A DNA stretch of 64,000 nt from Casimicrobiaceae bacterium (GTDB taxonomy: Bacteria > Pseudomonadota > Gammaproteobacteria > Burkholderiales > Casimicrobiaceae): contig JAPKHK010000001.1 in the NCBI GenBank assembly GCA_026646885.1, positions 664,501 to 728,500 of the forward strand. Reading direction: 5' to 3'. Below, one piece after another: positions 8,000-18,051 of this stretch. The position numbers and the translations under genes are program-made. Each line of letters begins with the position of its first letter. The first letter of the stretch is position 1. Below the pieces are notes generated by a model. It made no database searches and was not told the DNA's origin. It was given only the letters and a program-made list of their open reading frames with translations.

Positions 8000-9847
8000 A
8001 TGTCTACGCTCCCCAAGGCCAAGCGCACTTTACCAGGCCTACTCGTTCTGGTAGCCGTGCTCGCCCTGCCAGCAGGCGTGGGCGCCGCCAACAAGGTGGT
8101 AACGGCCAATGACCCTTTGACCGCGGAGACCAAGGCCTTCATCCCGCTCGACGATCACTTCCTCGTCTTCACCGGCGGACTGCGAAAACGCGCCCAAGCA
8201 GCGGCACGATTTCTCAGGCAGACCACGTTCGGCTACACTCGAGATGATATCGTCGCGCTCATGAACCAGAGCCCCCAGGCCTGGATCGAGGCTCAGTTCG
8301 CGCTTCCCGCGACGTCTCACTTGGCGACCGTGCAGGCCGACCCGGAACGCATCAACCGTCCTTGGGACGTGGTGATGCCCTCGATCTGGAAGCAGTATTT
8401 CGAGGGGCAGGACCAATTTCGCCAGCGCGTCGCCTACGCACTTTCGCAGATTTTCGTCATTTCCTTGGTCAACAACGCCATCAACGATGCCCCCTGCGGC
8501 GCTGCCGCCTATCTCGACATCCTCAACACTCAGGCGTTTGGCAACGTGCGTACTTTGCTGCGTGACGTGACCTTAAACGCCGCCATGGGCGAATACCTGA
8601 GCATGCGCGAAAGCGCCAAAGGTGATCCCGTCTTGCAGACGCAGCCCGACGAGAACTACGCCCGGGAGATCATGCAGCTGTTCTCCATCGGATTGTGGAT
8701 GCTGAATCTCGATGGCACGCGAAAGCTCGACGGCAACGGCAATCCGATTCCGACCTATGCCGAGGAAACGGTCAGAGAATTCGCGCGCGTGCTTTCAGGC
8801 TGGACTTTTAGCAATCAGGACCAACAGAACCCCAACCGCTGGTTGAACCCTGATCTATGGGATTCCGATCCGACCATCCGGGCGGCCAAATCCTGCGCGG
8901 CTTGGGGGGCCCCAATGGCGCCTTGGATCGAAGTCTACAAGTCGGTGGACAACACTCGCTACATTTCGGGCCCAGCGCATGATACGGGTCCCAAGACCCT
9001 GCTCACCTACCCCAATGCGCCGCACACCCAGATCCCGGCCCATGTCTGGGGCCAGTCCCTCGACGAATATGTACGCGGCAGTCTGGAGAAGGCGATCGAC
9101 AACATCTTCTATCATCCCAATGTGGGGCCGTTCCTTTCTCGCCAGCTGATTCAGCGCCTGGTCACTTCCAACCCATCCCCCGAGTACATCGCACGTGTGA
9201 GCCAGAAGTTCAACGACAACGGACAGGGCGTGCGCGGGGACATGCGGGCAATACTGCGGGCGATTCTGCTCGACCAAGAAGCGCGCAACAGCAGCATTGC
9301 GCAGCGTCGGGGCTACGGCAAACTCACCGAGCCAGTGATTCGCTTCGTGCAGATGCACAGGGCCTTTCGGGCGATTCGCCCCAATGGATATCGCGGCCTG
9401 TACGATTTCAGCTCGCCGACCAATTTGAATCAGAATCCCTTGCGATCGCCTTCGGTATTCAACTTCTACCACCCGGATTTCGTGCCTACGGGGCCTCTGT
9501 CCCAGAACGGTCTTTTCGGCCCGGAATTCGAGATCACCGATGCTTCGTCGATCGCCGGCTACGCCAACTTCAGCAAGTACGCCATGATCGACGGCTTCGA
9601 TCACAGCAGCAGCACACCCGGCAATCGCATGATTCCTGACTACAGCTTCTATCTTGGCTTGACCAACGACCCGGCACTGCTGATAGAGGAACTGGACTTG
9701 TTGCTCTGCGCCGGCGGCATGACCCGGGAGTACAAATCCCAGCTCGCCGAGTCGATCGGCAAGATTCCCCCGACCAGCGGCTCGGATCGTCTGCATGTGG
9801 CACTGTGGATGATCATCAACTCTCCCGACTATCTGGTTCAAAAGTAA
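8000..9847 (+). CDS. DUF1800 family secreted protein
   Basis: Member of the DUF1800 family, 615 residues, exported by a Sec signal peptide (basic start, hydrophobic core about residues 11-27, cleavage near GVGAA-NK). The family has no established enzymatic activity; members are typically encoded directly before a DUF1501 protein, as here. Family features include the FLRQTTFGYTRDDI stretch near the N-terminus, the ENYAREIMQLFSIG core and the LSGWTF motif. I chose ATG 8000 because an AGGAGAAGG ribosome site lies at 7989-7997; the frame is open 246 bases further upstream, but those codons lack family similarity. Nine bases separate it from the DUF1501 gene. Confidence 0.85.
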   Translation: MSTLPKAKRTLPGLLVLVAVLALPAGVGAANKVVTANDPLTAETKAFIPLDDHFLVFTGGLRKRAQAAARFLRQTTFGYTRDDIVALMNQSPQAWIEAQFALPATSHLATVQADPERINRPWDVVMPSIWKQYFEGQDQFRQRVAYALSQIFVISLVNNAINDAPCGAAAYLDILNTQAFGNVRTLLRDVTLNAAMGEYLSMRESAKGDPVLQTQPDENYAREIMQLFSIGLWMLNLDGTRKLDGNGNPIPTYAEETVREFARVLSGWTFSNQDQQNPNRWLNPDLWDSDPTIRAAKSCAAWGAPMAPWIEVYKSVDNTRYISGPAHDTGPKTLLTYPNAPHTQIPAHVWGQSLDEYVRGSLEKAIDNIFYHPNVGPFLSRQLIQRLVTSNPSPEYIARVSQKFNDNGQGVRGDMRAILRAILLDQEARNSSIAQRRGYGKLTEPVIRFVQMHRAFRAIRPNGYRGLYDFSSPTNLNQNPLRSPSVFNFYHPDFVPTGPLSQNGLFGPEFEITDASSIAGYANFSKYAMIDGFDHSSSTPGNRMIPDYSFYLGLTNDPALLIEELDLLLCAGGMTREYKSQLAESIGKIPPTSGSDRLHVALWMIINSPDYLVQK

Positions 9848-9856
9848 GAGGTCCGC

Positions 9857-11326
9857 ATGGCACCCGTAGATCAAAAGAAGCTTTCGCGCCGCGAGTTTCT
9901 GCGCTTGACTACCGCCCTTGCGGCTACACCGATGGTCGGTTCCTTCACGGAAATGGCGCTCGCCGCCGGACCGTTTAACGATTACCGCGCCCTGGTTTGT
10001 GTCTTTCTCCTGGGCGGCAACGATTCCCACAACATGATCGTGCCGCTGGACGGTCGGTACGCAAGCTATGCCTCCAACCGCGGGCCGCTGGCGCTCCCCC
10101 AAGCGAGCCTCCAGGCCAATGCCATAACCGATGCGGTGCAAGGCAGCTTTGGACTGCACCCCCGGCTCCTCAAGACAGCGGCGCTGTACACCGGCGGACG
10201 GCTGGCAATCGTCAACAATGTTGGCATCCTCCTGCGCCCCACATCGAAGTCGGATTACCAAAACAAGTTCCAATTGCCGCCGCAGCTGTTCTCGCACTCC
10301 GACATGCAAATGCACTGGCATACCATGCATCCCCAGGCACCGGCATTATCGGGGTGGGGCGGCCGCCTCGGCGACCTTTTGCAATCATCGAACAACGAAC
10401 AACTGCTGGTCTCGGTGGCGACCGCGAGTTCCAGCTTATTCCTGAAGGGGGGTCAGTCGGTAGTGCACCAAATTGGCACATGGCGACCCAATTCAGCCTC
10501 CTCGACCATCGTGCAGCGCATACGCGCCTGGCGCGACTGGGATGTCACGCGTTCAAACCCTCAAGCCTTGTACGAGAGTTCCCTCGTCATGCCCCGGCGC
10601 AACCTCCTGGAAGCTCAGTTCGGTCAAATCGCCAACCGGTCGGTGAGCACCAATGATTTGCTGCTCGAGACCCTTTATAGCGGCCCAGTCAACGGCAATT
10701 ACACTGAGCAATTCCCGATCACCACGCCCTACCCCGCAAGCAACAATCTGGCGGCGCAACTGCGTTCGGTAGCGATGATGATCGCCGCGCGGTCGGCTCT
10801 GGGGGTGAAGCGCCAAATCTTTTTCGTCGCCATGAGCGGCTTCGACAATCATTCTGATCAATACGACACCAGTTCCAGCGCACGTCGCCCAGCAGCCGGC
10901 GAGCCTGCGATTCTCTACGGCAAGCATGCTGACCTCTTGGAGCAACTCGACGACGCCCTCAAAGCCTTTTATGACACGACGGTCGAATTGGGCGTGCAGA
11001 ACAACGTCACGACCTTCACCGCCTCCGACTTCGGGCGCACCTTGACTTCAAACGGCAAGGGCTCGGACCACGGTTGGGGGGGCCATCATTTCGTCCTGGG
11101 CGGCGCCGTTCGAGGCGGACAGCTTTACGGCAGCTTCCACAACCTGCAAGTGGGCAGCGGCAACCCGTCCGACGCCGGTCAAGGCCGCTTGATCCCAGCC
11201 TATTCTTGCGATCAGTACGCCGCAACACTGGGTAAGTGGCTCGGCGCATCGCCTTCGGAACTGGGGAATGTTCTGCCCAATCTTGGCAACTTCTCCGGGC
11301 AAACTGACTTGGGCTTCATGCTGTAA
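9857..11326 (+). CDS. DUF1501 family Tat-exported protein
   Basis: DUF1501 protein of 489 residues, a family distantly related to the alkaline phosphatase/sulfatase fold with no firmly assigned reaction. A twin-arginine signal is visible (SRREFLRLTTALAAT), with cleavage likely after ALAAG near residue 37, so it is folded before export. Typical features are the LLGGNDSHNMIVPL block near 50-65, SGFDNHSDQ in the middle and a C-terminal DFGRT...GSDHGWGGHH metal-ligand-like block. It forms an operon with the DUF1800 gene. A perfect hairpin follows four bases after the stop. Confidence 0.87.
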   Translation: MAPVDQKKLSRREFLRLTTALAATPMVGSFTEMALAAGPFNDYRALVCVFLLGGNDSHNMIVPLDGRYASYASNRGPLALPQASLQANAITDAVQGSFGLHPRLLKTAALYTGGRLAIVNNVGILLRPTSKSDYQNKFQLPPQLFSHSDMQMHWHTMHPQAPALSGWGGRLGDLLQSSNNEQLLVSVATASSSLFLKGGQSVVHQIGTWRPNSASSTIVQRIRAWRDWDVTRSNPQALYESSLVMPRRNLLEAQFGQIANRSVSTNDLLLETLYSGPVNGNYTEQFPITTPYPASNNLAAQLRSVAMMIAARSALGVKRQIFFVAMSGFDNHSDQYDTSSSARRPAAGEPAILYGKHADLLEQLDDALKAFYDTTVELGVQNNVTTFTASDFGRTLTSNGKGSDHGWGGHHFVLGGAVRGGQLYGSFHNLQVGSGNPSDAGQGRLIPAYSCDQYAATLGKWLGASPSELGNVLPNLGNFSGQTDLGFML

Positions 11327-11329
11327 AAG

Positions 11330-11355
11330 GATCATCGGCAACGGCGACGATGATC
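11330..11355 (+). repeat. hairpin between the DUF1501 gene and the small secreted gene
   Basis: Arms GATCATCG (11330-11337) and CGATGATC (11348-11355) can form a perfect eight-pair stem with a ten-base loop. There is no following T-run, so it is more likely an mRNA 3'-end stabiliser or attenuator than a full terminator. It lies four bases after the DUF1501 stop and 35 bases before the next start codon. Confidence 0.5.
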
Positions 11356-11390
11356 ATCTTGGCAAAAACGTGTTTACGTGAAAGGAGCGG

Positions 11391-11771
11391 ATGATGAGTG
11401 TGAAGCGATATTCCCCGGCGGCGGCCAGGTTCCTTGCCAGCGTGGTTCTAGCGGGCGCGATGCTGAGTGGGCCGAGCTCGGCAGCGATTGTCAATCAACC
11501 GATCGGCGAGATCCTGCAGATCGTGACTCGCGACACCGGACAGACGTCAGTATTTTTGGTCAATAGCGGATTCAATTCCGCTGACGGCTGTAGCTACGAC
11601 CGTGGCGTGATTCTCGACACCGACCTGGGGGCGAAGTCCCTGCTCGCGGCGACGATGATGGCGTTCTCGCTCGAAAAGACCGTCGAAATAGCCGTGGACG
11701 GCTGCGTGCTGCTCAGCGGCAGCAATAGCCTCTATGTCCCGCGGATTGTTAAGGTCAGAGTCCTGCGCTGA
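11391..11771 (+). CDS. small secreted protein with a cysteine pair
   Basis: Protein of 126 residues with no function I can assign. The start has an AAAGGAG ribosome site at 11381-11387; ATG 11391 or 11394 are both possible. A Sec signal peptide (hydrophobic core about residues 13-25, cleavage near PSSAA) leaves a mature domain of roughly 95 residues with two cysteines, in DGCSYDRG and VDGCVLL, placed to form one disulfide. Alternating hydrophobic strands suggest a small beta-rich fold. It follows the DUF1800/DUF1501 pair on the same strand and may be part of that unit. Confidence 0.7.
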   Translation: MMSVKRYSPAAARFLASVVLAGAMLSGPSSAAIVNQPIGEILQIVTRDTGQTSVFLVNSGFNSADGCSYDRGVILDTDLGAKSLLAATMMAFSLEKTVEIAVDGCVLLSGSNSLYVPRIVKVRVLR

Positions 11772-11977
11772 GTCACATCGAAACCCGCCCGGCACACCGG
11801 ACGCCCAGTGCGACGTGGCACGGGTCCATGAGCCCTCGCTGAGCCGTCTCGCCTGGACCAGGGGAACGACGAAAGGGCCGCCCGATCGCTCCTGCTATTC
11901 TGGGCCCGGGCATCACGCGAAACGCCGCCGATTGCCCTGAAGCGCCGCCAAACCCGGCCTGCACCCTCGCCCCTTCC

Positions 11978-12583
11978 TCAGGGCTCGTTTGGTGAGCGGA
12001 CCGTCCCGAGTGCCGCGGCAGCGTTGCCTTCGCTGACTGCGCTTTCGCCGATGGATTCAAGCAATACCTCTCCGTTTGGTCCCCATCGCACGCGCGTGAT
12101 GCCCGGTTCTTGCTTCTCCAGTCGCTTGCGCTCGAACTCCTGTGGACTCATGCGCCGCTCCTGGAGCCGCGCGCGGTCCATGAGGCGCTCGTCTTCCGTC
12201 GTCCGCGTGTACCAATCCAGCCCTTGCTCAATTGCCTGCACCAATTCGAGGTCGTTCCAGGGCTTGGCCAAAAAGCGCAGGATCTGCGCCTCGTTGATCG
12301 CACCGATCAGCGCCTCCTGATCCGCCTGCGCGCTCAAGATCAGGCGCGCGGCTTGCGGTTGAATGGCCTTGAAGCGCTTCAGGAAGGCTACGCCGTCCAG
12401 CCCCGGCATGCGGTAGTCGGACATCACCAGGGCGAACGGCACCTCGGCAGCGCGCGCGAGCGCCCTTTTGGGATCTTCGTAGGTCTCGATACTTACCCCA
12501 GTATTGGCCAGATGCAGATGAAGCACGCGCTGCAGGGCGCGCAGTACGTTCGTTTCGTCATCGACCAGAAGAATGCGATCCAT
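11978..12583 (-). CDS. response regulator, receiver-only type
   Basis: Two-component receiver of 201 residues. The acidic pair is at residues 8-9 (LLVDDE), the phospho-acceptor Asp56 lies in MSDYRMPG, and the conserved lysine is in FLAKPWND. The KPW form matches the receivers of the neighbouring HD-GYP and GGDEF-EAL proteins. Residues 125-201 have a coiled-coil-like stretch and then a tail without a known output domain, so it probably acts through protein contacts. It follows the HD-GYP gene after a single base and is the last gene of the signalling operon. Confidence 0.88.
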   Translation of the reverse strand: MDRILLVDDETNVLRALQRVLHLHLANTGVSIETYEDPKRALARAAEVPFALVMSDYRMPGLDGVAFLKRFKAIQPQAARLILSAQADQEALIGAINEAQILRFLAKPWNDLELVQAIEQGLDWYTRTTEDERLMDRARLQERRMSPQEFERKRLEKQEPGITRVRWGPNGEVLLESIGESAVSEGNAAAALGTVRSPNEP

Positions 12584-12584
12584 A

Positions 12585-13919
12585 TCACCTCCTCTTCACG
12601 TAAACCACGAGAGGCGCCCCATCCGCCTCTTCGTATTCGCGAATCTGCCGTATGAGCGAAGCTTCGAGCATGTAGTCCGCCGCCAGCAGCAGCACCCCAT
12701 GCCGACTGATGAGGTCACGCGCCAGCACCATACCCGGCTCGAGCTCCGCGGCCGCGACAGCCACACTCCCGCTGGGTGCCACCTCCTGCTCCGGACTGTG
12801 GCTGGTGAGAAACGCTTCCACCACCTTGGGATCGTAGCGCTTGCTCTTGTATTGCAGGATGTACGCCTTGGCCTCCTCGACGCTGAGTTTCGCGGTCTTC
12901 AGCGTGCCCATCTGCAACTCGTCGAAATCGTTGGCCACGGCAAGAATGCGCGCGCCCAGCGGAATGGCTTCACCAGCCAGTCCGTCGGGGTAGCCGGTGC
13001 CATCCCAGCGCTCTTGGTGGGCGCGCAGAATCTTCGCCGCTTCGCGTAATTGCTCCAGTGCCATCACAGCAATCTGGCCTTGCGCCGGGAATTTGCGGAA
13101 CTCCGCCTGTTCGTCGGTACTCATCTGCACCATGGCTTTGGACAAGAGCGAATCGGGCAGGCCGATCTTGCCCACTTCGTGCAGAAGGCCGGCCAGCATC
13201 ACATCCTGAATGGCGCTTCGCTCCAGTCCCAGACCGCGCGCGAGGCTACGCGCCGCCTCGGCCACGCGCCGCGAGTGACCGGCAAAAGCGCCTCGCCGCA
13301 ACTCGATGAGATTGGAGAACACTTTCACCGAAGTCAGGAACGCGGTCTTGAGACGCTCGTTGGCATCCTCCAGAAAGCTCATGGTCTGCTGCAGCTCGGC
13401 GGTGCGCTCGGCCACCTTGGCTTCGAGATTCGCGTTGAGCTCTTTCAATTCCTCGTTCTGCCGCTGCAGCAAAGTCTCGAGGCGCGCCTTTTCGCGCTCG
13501 AGCTGTTTTCTTTCCAATGCGCTGCCGACGATGGTGAGCACTTCCGCGTCGTCCCAGGGCTTGGCGATGTAGCGAAAAATTTCTCCGCGATTGATGGCGG
13601 CAATGGTGGAATTGACGTCCGCGTAGCCCGTGAGGAGAATGCGCAGAATGCCTGGCCAGCGCCCACGCACTTGCTCGAGGAAAGTGGCGCCGTCCATGTG
13701 CGGCATGCGCATGTCGGAAATCACCAGGTCCACACTCTCGGCGGCGAGCACCTCGAGCCCCTCGGCGGCGTTATTGGCCACCAGTACGCGATACCCCGCC
13801 GGCCGGAAGAGCCGCCGCAAGGCCGCAAGAATATTGGCCTCGTCATCCACGCATAAGAGCGTGAGCGGCGCCTCGGGCGAGGCCGCCGCAGCAGGAGAAC
13901 TGAGCGTACTCTCGTTCAT
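12585..13919 (-). CDS. receiver plus degenerate HD-GYP protein
   Basis: 444 residues: receiver at about 18-135 (Asp69 in ISDMRMPH, KPW lysine at 120), coiled coil at about 140-195, and an HD-GYP domain at about 200-375. HD-GYP enzymes hydrolyse c-di-GMP. Here several usual metal ligands are altered: LLHE at 245-248 in place of HD, FPAQG near 278 in place of HPxxG, HQE at 301-303 in place of HHE, and AND in place of AD near 329-331. The GTGYP loop (307-311) is intact. I infer that catalysis is lost or changed and that the domain senses nucleotide or acts as a scaffold. The gene overlaps the kinase upstream by four bases, which suggests that it is the cognate regulator. Confidence 0.88.
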   Translation of the reverse strand: MNESTLSSPAAAASPEAPLTLLCVDDEANILAALRRLFRPAGYRVLVANNAAEGLEVLAAESVDLVISDMRMPHMDGATFLEQVRGRWPGILRILLTGYADVNSTIAAINRGEIFRYIAKPWDDAEVLTIVGSALERKQLEREKARLETLLQRQNEELKELNANLEAKVAERTAELQQTMSFLEDANERLKTAFLTSVKVFSNLIELRRGAFAGHSRRVAEAARSLARGLGLERSAIQDVMLAGLLHEVGKIGLPDSLLSKAMVQMSTDEQAEFRKFPAQGQIAVMALEQLREAAKILRAHQERWDGTGYPDGLAGEAIPLGARILAVANDFDELQMGTLKTAKLSVEEAKAYILQYKSKRYDPKVVEAFLTSHSPEQEVAPSGSVAVAAAELEPGMVLARDLISRHGVLLLAADYMLEASLIRQIREYEEADGAPLVVYVKRR

Positions 13920-16900
13920 GTCGTCGTCTCAGGTTCCGCGGTCGCCATGCGGGCTTGGCTCACTGGCAAGCATACTCGGAAGCTGGTGCCCTGCCCGACC
14001 GTGCTCTGCACTTCGATACGCCCATGATGCTTCTGCACGATCCCATAAGCAAGTGACAAGCCCAAGCCGGTGCCTTTGCCCACCGGCTTGGTAGTGAAGA
14101 ATGGATCGAAGATCCGCTTCAAGTTCTCTGGCGCAATCCCGCAGCCATCGTCGGCCACCTCGACCCACACCTCTTTTTCGGCCTCGGCTCGGCCGGTGCG
14201 CACGGTGATGGTGCCGCGCTCCTTTTCGCTCATCGCGTGCGCAGCATTGACCAAGAGGTTCATGAACACCTGATTGAGCTGCGAAGGCAGGCACTCTACC
14301 GGCGGCAATTCGCCATAGGCCTTGACGACCTCGGCCTTGTACTTGATTTCGTTCCGCACGATGTTGAGCGTGCTGTCGATGCCCGCATGCAGGTCCGCCA
14401 TCTGCCATTCCTGGGAGCTATCCACCCGGGAGAAATCCTTTAGGTCCTGAACGATCTTCTTCACCCGGGTGATGCCCTCTTTCGATTCCTCCAGCAGGGC
14501 CGGCAAATCCTCTTTCAGGTAGGCCAAATCGAACTGTTCGCGCAGCGCCGTGACGCGCTGGCGCAGCGCAGCGCTTTCCGGCAGTTCGGATACCAGCTTT
14601 TCGACCTGGTCGATCAACCCGAACAAATCGCCGATGTAGTTGCCCAGCGACCCCAGGTTGGAATGCACATAGCCTATGGGGTTGTTGATTTCGTGCGCCA
14701 CCCCGGCGGCCAGCTGGCCGATCGAGGCAAGCTTTTCCGATTGCAGCAACTGCTCCTGCGCTTCGGAGAGCCTGAGGTTCAATTCGGTCAGCTCGGCGTT
14801 GCGCGCGAGCAGCACGCGCTCCACTTCCTGGCGATGCGTGTTGTCCGCCTCCAGCGCCTCCTTGGCCTGGGCCAGTTGGGAAGTTCGCTTCTGCACCAGT
14901 ACTTCGAGGTTCTGCTTGGTCTGCCGCAGTTCGTCCTCGACCAGCCGGCGGCTGGTCACGTCTTGAAGCGTTTCGATCGCCCCGATCACCTTGCCCTCGG
15001 AGTCTTTGAGCGGCGCGGCGGTGAAGTGCAGCCACATACCGCGCGCTCCGAATTGCGGGAAGAAATCCTCGGCCTCGTAGGCGCTTTTTGCGAAGGTCGA
15101 TTGCCGCAGCTTCTTGCCGGCATAATGCATTTCGCCCGCGTTGCCCGTGGCCCCGGAAAGCACGATGTCCGCAAGCACGGGGCGCTCCAGCGCGTAGAAC
15201 GGTCGCCACTGCTCGCGGGTGCCGATGATGTCCGCCGCCGGCATGTCGAAAGCGCTCTCGCAGGCGCCATTCCAATAGCGTACGCGATGTTCGGCATCGA
15301 GCACGAAGGTGGGCGATGGGTTTCCCTGGAGCACTTGTTCGATCATCTCGCGCGCTTGCCTGCTTTCGGTGATGTCGTGGCAGTTCCCCAGGATGGCGGG
15401 GGCGCCGAAGTAGTCGATGAGCGTGCCCCCGACCTCCACCCAGCGGTAACTGCCGTCCTTATGCTGCAAGCGCGCTTCATAACGATTGGGAGCCTCTTCT
15501 CCGCGCAGCCGGCGCAGCGCGCGTTCGTGTATGGCAATCCGGTCCTCGGGCACGAATAGATCCGCGAAATGCATGCTCAGCAAGTCCTCGCGTGACCGGC
15601 CGGTCGCCTGCACCAGCGAGGCATTCACGTAAATAAGCCGCTCGCCGCGATGAATCAGGATGATGGAAAAGACACTGTCCATCACCGCGCGCAGCGCCGC
15701 CTCGCCCTCGCGTGCCAGCCGCTCGGCCTGGCGCCGCGCGGTGATGTCCCACCACGTGATCAACGCGCCCGGTTGGCCGTCGACGACGATGCGGGTTCCC
15801 GCGGAACCAACCCAGCGCTCCGCACCATCCGCCGTGGCCAGCGGAAATTCGATGACGTCGTCCACCGGGCCCCCGGCCATGCGTCGTGTCATACGGTCGA
15901 TAATGAACTGCTGATGGTCCGGCCGCACCATCTCCCAGGGCCTCATTCCCAGCAATTCCTCCTGCGGTCGCCCGGTCATGCGCTCCACCACCCGATTGAC
16001 GAAACGCACTTTCTCGCCTTCATAGAGCAAGATGCCACAGGCCGACTGCTCAGCCACGGCGCGAAACAAGGTTTCGTTGCGCTGGGCTTCCTGTCGGGCG
16101 TCATCGAGTGCCTGAAACTGCTCCGCGAGACGCGCGGCCATGCGGTCGAAGTCGCGTGCGAGTTCCCCGAGTTCGCCGCCTTCATGCTGCAAACCACTGC
16201 GCCTTGCCAGGTCGCCATCGGCCACGGCACGGGTCATTCGTCCGAGACGAATGACCGGCTTAACCAACAGCCGGCCGCCAAGAATCCAAACGACCCCGAG
16301 CAGTGCGAGCGCTGCCAGCAAGAGAGCGATTAGGGCATTGCGCGTCTGTGCGCGCACCGGAGCAAGCACTACGTCCGCCGGCACGCCGACATGGACGTAC
16401 GATCCGTTGGTGGGCCCGTTCTGCTCCAGCGTCGCGAATGCCCAGAGACGATTGATACCGTCCAGACCGCGCGCCTCGACGCCGTCTCGCCCCTTCCGCC
16501 ATAACACTTCCGCCTCGGGCGCGATCTGCCCCTGCAGGCGCGCCGGATCGGGGTAGCGGCGCAGCACCCGCCGCTGCGCGTCGAGCACCGCGGTCACCGC
16601 TCCCTCAGGAACAGCGGCTGCCGCCACCAGTTCTTCGATTTGCCCCAGGGGGTCGACGACCGCGTAAAGCACACGATCCGTCACCGCTTCGCTTGGCGGG
16701 AGCAGCAAGGCCACCGTGACCACGCCGCGCCGCCAGGCGTTGGCATAGCGATAGGGACCAAGAACTACGCCTTCGTCCTGGCCCGCGCGCAGGATGACGG
16801 GGCGCTCGTCTACTTGCGGATGAGGCGTACCCGGCGCGCTACACAGCACATTGCCTTGCGCGTCGGTCACTCCCAGCGCCAGGATGGCCCGGTCCATTTC

Positions 16901-17200
16901 CTGCGGCCCGATGAGCGCCCGTGCACAGACCTCCGGGTCCGCGTTGCGCAATTCTTCGAGTGCCGCCAGCGCCAACAATGCCTGGCGGGCGCGCCGCAAT
17001 TCCGAGGCGTACTCCAGAGCCACCAAGCGCGCCTCGTGGGCCACGCGATCGGTCGCATCGCTTTGCGCATGCTGCACCTGGCTCCAGCCCAAAAAGCCAA
17101 CCAACACCAAGGCCGGCCCCAGGCTCAGAAGCACGAGCAGCATCAAGCGGCCGCGCAGCCCGAGCAGCTTGTTCAGAAGGATACGCGGCTGCGCTTCCAT
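13916..17200 (-). CDS. membrane sensor histidine kinase with three PAS domains
   Basis: 1094-residue sensor kinase. TM1 is at about 18-39, then a periplasmic sensing domain of about 240 residues, TM2 in the stretch beginning [11 protein letters not shown], and a HAMP linker. Three PAS domains follow (starting near [27 protein letters not shown] and [14 protein letters not shown]), then a coiled coil, the phospho-acceptor box [13 protein letters not shown] and an HATPase with DDGCGI and [12 protein letters not shown] 17200 is preferred because it follows the HDOD gene by 11 bases; the frame is open to 17287 but would overlap that gene. The INNPIGYV-type kinase and the downstream HD-GYP receiver probably form a pair. 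Confidence 0.9.
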   Translation of the reverse strand: MEAQPRILLNKLLGLRGRLMLLVLLSLGPALVLVGFLGWSQVQHAQSDATDRVAHEARLVALEYASELRRARQALLALAALEELRNADPEVCARALIGPQEMDRAILALGVTDAQGNVLCSAPGTPHPQVDERPVILRAGQDEGVVLGPYRYANAWRRGVVTVALLLPPSEAVTDRVLYAVVDPLGQIEELVAAAAVPEGAVTAVLDAQRRVLRRYPDPARLQGQIAPEAEVLWRKGRDGVEARGLDGINRLWAFATLEQNGPTNGSYVHVGVPADVVLAPVRAQTRNALIALLLAALALLGVVWILGGRLLVKPVIRLGRMTRAVADGDLARRSGLQHEGGELGELARDFDRMAARLAEQFQALDDARQEAQRNETLFRAVAEQSACGILLYEGEKVRFVNRVVERMTGRPQEELLGMRPWEMVRPDHQQFIIDRMTRRMAGGPVDDVIEFPLATADGAERWVGSAGTRIVVDGQPGALITWWDITARRQAERLAREGEAALRAVMDSVFSIILIHRGERLIYVNASLVQATGRSREDLLSMHFADLFVPEDRIAIHERALRRLRGEEAPNRYEARLQHKDGSYRWVEVGGTLIDYFGAPAILGNCHDITESRQAREMIEQVLQGNPSPTFVLDAEHRVRYWNGACESAFDMPAADIIGTREQWRPFYALERPVLADIVLSGATGNAGEMHYAGKKLRQSTFAKSAYEAEDFFPQFGARGMWLHFTAAPLKDSEGKVIGAIETLQDVTSRRLVEDELRQTKQNLEVLVQKRTSQLAQAKEALEADNTHRQEVERVLLARNAELTELNLRLSEAQEQLLQSEKLASIGQLAAGVAHEINNPIGYVHSNLGSLGNYIGDLFGLIDQVEKLVSELPESAALRQRVTALREQFDLAYLKEDLPALLEESKEGITRVKKIVQDLKDFSRVDSSQEWQMADLHAGIDSTLNIVRNEIKYKAEVVKAYGELPPVECLPSQLNQVFMNLLVNAAHAMSEKERGTITVRTGRAEAEKEVWVEVADDGCGIAPENLKRIFDPFFTTKPVGKGTGLGLSLAYGIVQKHHGRIEVQSTVGQGTSFRVCLPVSQARMATAEPETTT

Positions 17201-17211
17201 GGTCCGCGCCC

Positions 17212-18051
17212 TCAAATGACGGAGAACCCCTGCAAATCCCGGCTCTGATTTTCCGCCTGCAAGAGGCACGCCTTGAAGCGCGCCCAATCAAGTCCCAAGC
17301 GGTTCCAGGCGGCGGCATCGAGCGCGGGCACGAGGTCGTATTGCACACCGGTGAGATCGAGCGCATGCGCCATTACGTCAGCGACGTGGACCAGCCCGGC
17401 CGTTCCGTCACCGCTTTCGCCGGGCGCATGATGTCTTGCGATCCCCTCGCGCAGGGTGAGAGGCAGGTTCCAGCGCTCGGCGATGGCGGCTCCCACTTGG
17501 GCGTGATCGATGCCCAGAACGCGAGTCTCGGCTTCGATGGGATAACAATCCTCATGCCGCCGAACCGCCTCGACCTGGGCATATTCTGACGGGAAGCAAC
17601 CGGCCAGCGCGAGGCGACCGACATCGTGCAATAGCCCGGCGGTAAAGGCGCCATCGGGCCGTTGCCCGCAGGCGCGCGCCAGAGTTTGCGCGCACAGGCC
17701 GACCAGCAAGCCGTGCTGCCAGAATGTCTTGCCCAGCGTACCCCCCTGCTCGGCCCCGGGAATGCGGGCGTTGACCGAGGCGGCAACCACCAGTGTGCGC
17801 AACTGCCGGAAGCCCAGCACCACGAGCGCATCTTGGATGGTTTCCACCTGACCTTGCAAACCATAAAAGGAAGAATTGGCGACGCGCAGGGTTTTCACCA
17901 CCAGTGCCTGGTCTTGGGAAATCTTGCGCACCAATCCGCCCACATCGGCATCGTCGTTCTCCAACGAGGCGAGCAACTCCAGCACCACCCCCGGCAGGGA
18001 AGGCAGTTGCCGGATGCGGGCCAATACGGCATCGGCGGTCAAGGCGATCAT
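17212..18051 (-). CDS. HDOD domain signalling protein
   Basis: 279 residues made almost entirely of an HDOD domain, a divergent HD-type fold without proven phosphohydrolase activity that is used in bacterial signalling. The typical start LPSLPGVVLELLASL and the segment QDQALVVKTLRVANSSFYG are present. Helical blocks with GLLHDVGRLAL and IDHAQVGAAIAERWNLP follow as in the family. It overlaps the preceding 96-residue gene by four bases (ATGA), so the two are translationally coupled. Confidence 0.88.
   Translation of the reverse strand: MIALTADAVLARIRQLPSLPGVVLELLASLENDDADVGGLVRKISQDQALVVKTLRVANSSFYGLQGQVETIQDALVVLGFRQLRTLVVAASVNARIPGAEQGGTLGKTFWQHGLLVGLCAQTLARACGQRPDGAFTAGLLHDVGRLALAGCFPSEYAQVEAVRRHEDCYPIEAETRVLGIDHAQVGAAIAERWNLPLTLREGIARHHAPGESGDGTAGLVHVADVMAHALDLTGVQYDLVPALDAAAWNRLGLDWARFKACLLQAENQSRDLQGFSVI

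Noticed and set aside
8855-10330. Long open frame (491 codons) on the minus strand
   Set aside because: It is antisense to the DUF1800 and DUF1501 genes, which have clear signals and family motifs; its sequence reads as high-GC shadow.
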